A stretch of DNA of 58,710 nucleotides from Streptomyces sp. WAC 04229 (GTDB lineage Bacteria > Actinomycetota > Actinomycetes > Streptomycetales > Streptomycetaceae): contig NZ_QHJH01000029.1 of the NCBI RefSeq assembly GCF_003947455.1, forward strand, positions 1 through 58,710, given 5' to 3'. The notes under the pieces were generated by a model. It saw only the letters and a program-made list of their open reading frames with translations. It made no database searches and had not been told where the DNA came from. Numbering within the stretch: the stretch's first letter is position 1; every line of letters starts with the position of its first letter. A program made the position numbers and the translations under genes. This document shows, piece by piece, positions 55,188 through 58,710 of the stretch.

Positions 55188-56375
55188 CTAGTGCCGTTCG
55201 ACGAGCACCGCGCTGCCCTGCCCCACGCCGACGCACATGGTGGCCAGCCCGCGGGCCGCTCCGGTGCGGCGCATGCGGTGGAGCAGGGTGGTGAGGATGC
55301 GGGCGCCGGAGCAGCCGAGCGGGTGGCCCAGCGCGATGGCGCCGCCGGTGGGGTTGACCAGGCCGGGGTCGATGCCGAGCTGGTCGACGCAGGCGAGGGC
55401 CTGGGCGGCGAACGCCTCGTTGAACTCGGCCTCGGCCAGGTCGTCGACGCTCCAGCCGGCCCGGGCGAGGACCTTGCGGGTGGCGGGGACCGGGCCGATG
55501 CCCATGACGTCCGGGTGGACGCCGGCCGAGCCGCCGGCGACGTAGCGGCCCAGCGACTCCAGGCCCAGCTCGTTCAGGGCCTCCTCGCTGACCAGGAGGA
55601 GTCCGGCGGCGCCGTCGTTCATCGGGGAGGCGTTGCCCGCGGTGACCGTGCCGCCGGGGCGGAAGACGGGCTTGAGGCGGCCCAGCTTCTCCAGCGAGGT
55701 GTCCTCGCGGACGCATTCGTCGGCGTCGACGACCACCCCGTCGGGGCGCTCGACGGGGAGGATCTCGTCGTCGAAGCACCCGTTCTTGCGGGCCTCGGCG
55801 GCGAGCCGGTGGCTGCGCAGGGCGAACTCGTCCTGGCGCTCGCGCGGGATGCCGTACCGCCCGGCGACCTCCTCGGCGGTCTCACCCATCGCCAGCAGTC
55901 CGTGCAGGTCCTTCATCGCCGGGTTGACCAGGCGCCAGCCGAGCCGGGTGTCGACGGTCTCGATGCGGTGCGGCAGTGCCTCGTCGGGGCGGGGCAGCAC
56001 GAAGGGGGCGCGGCTCATCGACTCGGAGCCGCCCGCGAGCACGACGTCCGCCTCTCCCGCGGCGACGGTGCGGGCGGCGGTGGTGACGGCCTCCAGGCCG
56101 GAGGCGCACAGCCGGTTGACGGTGGCGCCGGGGACGGACTCGGGCAGGCCCGCGAGGAGGGCGGCCATCCGGGCCACGTTGCGGTTGTCCTCGCCGGCCT
56201 GATTGGCGGCGCCCCAGTACACGTCGTCGACGCGGGCGGGGTCGAGCGCGGGCACGTCGGCGACCAGGCCCCGGATCACGGCGGCGGCGAGGTCGTCGGG
56301 CCGCACGGAGGACAGGGCACCGCGCAGCTTGCCGATCGGGGTGCGGCGGGCGGCCGCGAAGTGGACGGGACGCAC
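55188..56375 (-). CDS. Acetyl-CoA C-acyltransferase (thiolase)
   Basis: 395 residues, normal thiolase length. The acyl-accepting Cys90 is in NRLCASGLEA; NEAFAAQ, GGAIALGHPLGCSG (His) and the final CVGVGQG (second Cys) complete the active site. It cleaves 3-ketoacyl-CoA in fatty acid or aromatic degradation. GTG 56375 is set by AGGAG 7 nt upstream and by alignment of VRPVHFAAARRTPIGK. It is first gene of a pair with the acyl-CoA synthetase, behind a promoter containing a TAGCA-C-TGCTA palindrome. Confidence 0.95.
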   Translation of the reverse strand: MRPVHFAAARRTPIGKLRGALSSVRPDDLAAAVIRGLVADVPALDPARVDDVYWGAANQAGEDNRNVARMAALLAGLPESVPGATVNRLCASGLEAVTTAARTVAAGEADVVLAGGSESMSRAPFVLPRPDEALPHRIETVDTRLGWRLVNPAMKDLHGLLAMGETAEEVAGRYGIPRERQDEFALRSHRLAAEARKNGCFDDEILPVERPDGVVVDADECVREDTSLEKLGRLKPVFRPGGTVTAGNASPMNDGAAGLLLVSEEALNELGLESLGRYVAGGSAGVHPDVMGIGPVPATRKVLARAGWSVDDLAEAEFNEAFAAQALACVDQLGIDPGLVNPTGGAIALGHPLGCSGARILTTLLHRMRRTGAARGLATMCVGVGQGSAVLVERH

Positions 56376-56444
56376 GAGGGACTCCTGACCGTCGTCGCCC
56401 GGTCGCCGGACGGCACGCCGCCGGACGAGGGGCACACGACATTA

Positions 56445-56460
56445 ATTAGCACTGCTAGTT
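56445..56460. promoter_or_regulatory. TAGCA-C-TGCTA operator-like palindrome
   Basis: A perfect 5-1-5 palindrome at 56447-56457, extended with one mismatch to AATTAGCA and TGCTAGTT, lies in the AT-rich centre of the thiolase/hydrolase divergent promoter. The shape suits a TetR-family repressor such as those controlling fatty-acid degradation genes; no such gene is in the window. Confidence 0.5.
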
Positions 56461-56533
56461 TTGGACTATAGACCGCCGGACCGCTCCCTGGGAAGATCCT
56501 CCGGTGACCTTCACCGACGCAGCCGGAGGAGCC

Positions 56534-57343
56534 ATGGCCGAGGCCCGCGCACACGACCTGCCCGGAACACGGGGACGGATCACCGCCCGCGAGTGGCCCG
56601 CGGACCGGCCCAGGTACGTGGCGCTGCTGGTGCACGGCTACGGCGAGCACGTCGGGCGCTACGAGGAGGTGGCCGGTGTCCTGGCCGGACACGGCGCGGC
56701 GGTCTGGGGGCTCGACCACACCGGACACGGCCGGTCCGACGGCGAGCGGGTGCTGGTCGAGGACTTCGAGGACGTGGTCACCGACGTGCACTCCGTGGCC
56801 GCACGGGCCCGCGCCGCCCACCCGGACCTCCCGTTCGTCGTGATCGGCCACTCCATGGGCGGCCTGATCGCCTCCCGCTACGCCCAGCGCCACCCCGGCG
56901 GACTGACCGCGCTGGTACTGTCCGGGCCGGTCATCGGCGACTGGGAGCTGCCGCGCCGGCTGCTCGCCCTGCCGGAGATCCCCGACATCCCGATCAGCCC
57001 GGCCTCGCTCTCCCGCGATCCGGCCGTCGGCGCGGCGTACGCGGCGGACCCGCTGGTCTGGCACGGCCCGATGAAGCGGCCGACCCTGGAGGCCTTCGTG
57101 CGGACCCTGGGGAAGGTGGCCGAGGAGGGCGACGTCGGCCCGCTGCCCCTGCTGTGGGTGCACGGGGACGACGACCGCCTGGTGCCGCTGCCGGGCAGCC
57201 GCCCGGGCGTCGAGGCGCTGAGCGGCGGCGACCTGACCGAGCGGATCTATCCGGGCGCCCGGCACGAGCTGTTCAACGAGACCAACCGCGCCGAGGTCTT
57301 CGCCGACGTCACCCGCTTCCTGGACGGTGTGCTCGCCCGCTGA
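56534..57343 (+). CDS. Alpha/beta hydrolase (monoacylglycerol lipase-like)
   Basis: 269 residues. LVHGYGEHVGRYEEVAGVLA (oxyanion HG motif), GLDHTGHGRSDGERVLVEDF and the nucleophile elbow GHSMGG with Ser107 are typical of the lysophospholipase/monoacylglycerol lipase group; Asp is in VHGDDDRLVPL and His in GARHELFNE. It releases fatty acids from glycerol esters, fitting the divergent thiolase/acyl-CoA ligase pair that would degrade them. ATG 56534 with GGAGG upstream; an earlier GTG at 56504 is less likely. No signal peptide. Confidence 0.92.
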   Translation: MAEARAHDLPGTRGRITAREWPADRPRYVALLVHGYGEHVGRYEEVAGVLAGHGAAVWGLDHTGHGRSDGERVLVEDFEDVVTDVHSVAARARAAHPDLPFVVIGHSMGGLIASRYAQRHPGGLTALVLSGPVIGDWELPRRLLALPEIPDIPISPASLSRDPAVGAAYAADPLVWHGPMKRPTLEAFVRTLGKVAEEGDVGPLPLLWVHGDDDRLVPLPGSRPGVEALSGGDLTERIYPGARHELFNETNRAEVFADVTRFLDGVLAR

Positions 57344-57421
57344 CCGGGCGGCGCGTTTGCCGCTCCGCCCCTCGGGCACCCGCGCCTACGCACGTACGCA
57401 CGACGAACTGAGGGGCACCTC

Positions 57422-57754
57422 ATGGCCGACGCCCTCGAACTCGACGCGCTGTGGGAGGACTTCCACCGCGTGGTGAACATGACCTCCGCGGAACTCGCGG
57501 ACTGGCTCCGGATACGCGACTCCGGTGAGCTGACCGAGCCGCTGCCGGACGACGCGGGACCGCCGCTGGGCCGGCACGTCCTGTCGATCCTCCAGAAGCG
57601 GCGCACCGACCTCACGGAGGACGACCTGGGCGCGATGCGCGAGGTCGTGGACACCGTGACGGAGCAGGCGGACCTGGAGAACGAGCCCCGGTCCGACGAC
57701 ACCGCGCTCCGGCACCGTCTGATGACGGTCGGCCACGACCCGCTGAAGCCCTAG
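57422..57754 (+). CDS. DUF3140 domain protein
   Basis: 110 residues. LWEDFHRVVNMTSAELADWL near the start and GRHVLSILQKRRTDLTEDDL match the actinobacterial DUF3140 family, a small mostly helical protein of unknown function, sometimes described as DNA-binding. ATG 57422 has GAGGGG upstream. The gene ends 2 bp before the endonuclease-like gene, so they form one unit. Confidence 0.88.
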   Translation: MADALELDALWEDFHRVVNMTSAELADWLRIRDSGELTEPLPDDAGPPLGRHVLSILQKRRTDLTEDDLGAMREVVDTVTEQADLENEPRSDDTALRHRLMTVGHDPLKP

Positions 57755-57756
57755 CC

Positions 57757-58407
57757 GTGAGCCCCGGCCAACGGCAGATCGTGCGCGCGCTCGTCGACGC
57801 GCACGGGCGGACGTACGCCGAGGAGGCGGGCATCCGGCTCAGGGACACCCCGCAGCCGCTGTACCGGCTGCTGGTCCTCTCCCACCTGCTGAGCGCCCGC
57901 ATCCGCGGCTCGATCGCGGTGGCCACCGCGCGCGCCCTGTACGACGCGGGGCTGCGGAACCCGCGGCGCATGGCCGACGCCGACTGGCAGGAGCGGGTGG
58001 ACGCCCTCGGCCGGGGCGGCTACCGGCGCTACGACGAGCGCACCGCCACCCAGCTCGGCGAGGCCGCCGCACTGCTGACCGAGCGGTGGGGCGGCGACCT
58101 GCGCCGGCTCCGCGAGGAGGCGGACGGCGACCTCGCCGAGGTACGGCGGCTGCTCCGGGAGTTTCCCGGGGTGGGGCCGACCGGGGCGGACATCTTCCTG
58201 CGCGAGGCCCAGCTCGTCTGGCCGGAGGCGGGCCCCACCCTGGACCGCAAGGCCCTCCAGGGCGCGGAACGCCTCGGCCTGCCGTCCGACCCGGACCGGC
58301 TCCTCGGCCTCGCCGGGACGACGGAACCGGCCGTCCTCGCGGCCGCGCTGGTGCGCGCCGCGGTGGACAAGGACGTCGCCGAGGACACCCTGGAACGCGC
58401 GGGCTGA
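57757..58407 (+). CDS. Endonuclease III-like (HhH-GPD) DNA repair protein
   Basis: 216 residues. YRLLVLSHLLSARIRGSIAV resembles the first helices of the HhH-GPD fold, and LREFPGVGPTGADIFLREAQ is the helix-hairpin-helix followed by the glycosylase region. The catalytic Lys/Asp pair of classical Nth is not obvious, and the C-terminal [4Fe-4S] cysteines are absent, so activity may differ. GTG 57757 directly follows the DUF3140 stop. A role in base-excision repair is inferred from the fold. Confidence 0.8.
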   Translation: MSPGQRQIVRALVDAHGRTYAEEAGIRLRDTPQPLYRLLVLSHLLSARIRGSIAVATARALYDAGLRNPRRMADADWQERVDALGRGGYRRYDERTATQLGEAAALLTERWGGDLRRLREEADGDLAEVRRLLREFPGVGPTGADIFLREAQLVWPEAGPTLDRKALQGAERLGLPSDPDRLLGLAGTTEPAVLAAALVRAAVDKDVAEDTLERAG

Positions 58408-58519
58408 GCCCGGCCGCCCGGCCCCGGGTCACGTCACCCGGACAGCTGTGTGCGCTGGTGGGCCCGCGGTCGCGGTGATGCGCTGAGGACACCGTTCCCG
58501 TTCCAGGAGGCATCCCGCG

Positions 58520-58710
58520 ATGAGCCGTCGACCCTCCCGCCCCGCCCGCCGTCAGGGCGGAGGCCACGAGGCGGGCGGGGCGGGCGGGGGGGCGGCGCCT
58601 CGCGGGGTGGCGCCGGGGACGGGGACGGCGTGCTCAACGCCGCACCGCAGCAGCGGGGCCGCCAGGGCGCCCGACTCGCCGGGCTGGGCGAGCCGGGGGC
58701 GGGGGGCCGG
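58520..58710 (+). CDS. Possible gene start at window edge
   Basis: ATG 58520 has AGGAGG 9 nt upstream and the frame stays open to the edge. The visible 63 residues start MSRRPSRPARRQGGGHEAGG and are low in complexity (Arg, Gly, Ala, Ser), with no recognisable domain. A twin-arginine or disordered N-terminus is possible, but this may also be non-coding GC-rich DNA. Confidence 0.3.
   Translation, partial: MSRRPSRPARRQGGGHEAGGAGGGAAPRGVAPGTGTACSTPHRSSGAARAPDSPGWASRGRGA

Noticed and set aside
56446..56458. CIRCE heat-shock operator (TTAGCACT half-site)
   Set aside because: The second half with 9-bp spacing and GAGTGCTAA is absent; the site is a short 5-1-5 palindrome instead.
53592..56471. 959-codon plus-strand open frame
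   Set aside because: It is antisense to the acyl-CoA ligase and thiolase genes, both of which have full active-site motifs.

Overview
The window is very GC-rich (about 70% or more, with strong G/C at third codon positions) and has densely packed genes, many joined by ATGA or GTGA stop/start overlaps. Together with the monomeric NADP isocitrate dehydrogenase, the RppA-type polyketide synthase and the many sigma, LuxR and GntR regulators, this points to a Streptomyces chromosome. From memory the order resembles the region around the isocitrate dehydrogenase gene of S. coelicolor-type species; no search was possible.

Layout. 0-3.3 kb: glycerol-type kinase plus two FAD oxidoreductases (minus strand). 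3.6-10.7 kb: a helical-repeat protein with a TTA codon, an APC permease, an MscS channel, isocitrate dehydrogenase and an N-formylglutamate amidohydrolase. 10.7-19.3 kb: an unusual protease/signalling locus with a small acidic protein, an ECF-like sigma factor, an intracellular subtilase, a TPR-CHAT protease, a LuxR ATPase regulator and an astacin-like protein whose catalytic Glu is Gln. 19.4-23.9 kb: a minus-strand operon headed by a 1,3,6,8-tetrahydroxynaphthalene (THN) synthase (RppA) with an aldo/keto reductase, an NTF2/SnoaL-fold protein, a BBE-like FAD oxidase and a frameshifted SDR reductase. This parts list resembles the fungal DHN-melanin route. 24-28 kb: a decayed zone with a multi-frameshifted TPR regulator, one intact methyltransferase, NUDIX, EF-hand and IS630 remnants, ending at the 3' end of a tRNA-Pro(GGG).

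28-49 kb: a stretch bracketed by two identical, same-strand tRNA-Pro(GGG) genes 21 kb apart. It contains a BASS-type transporter, an MFS remnant, a cupin and a full inositol-catabolism locus (two inositol dehydrogenase-like proteins, IolE, sugar ABC transporter, IolC, Cgl0159-type aldolase, IolB, IolD, LacI and GntR regulators; no IolA). It closes with a two-component system divergent from a MurG paralogue coupled to a nucleotide-sugar epimerase/dehydratase.

49-58.7 kb: a DUF309 protein, CobF, a DHA2 drug exporter with an extra C-terminal domain, a TauE/SafE permease, acyl-CoA ligase and thiolase (beta-oxidation type), an alpha/beta hydrolase, a DUF3140 protein, an endonuclease III-like protein and the start of a possible gene at the edge. 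Strong hairpins separate most convergent or ended units. Best candidates for something new are the RppA/reductase/NTF2-fold/FAD-oxidase operon and the sigma/subtilase/CHAT/LuxR/pseudo-metalloprotease locus.
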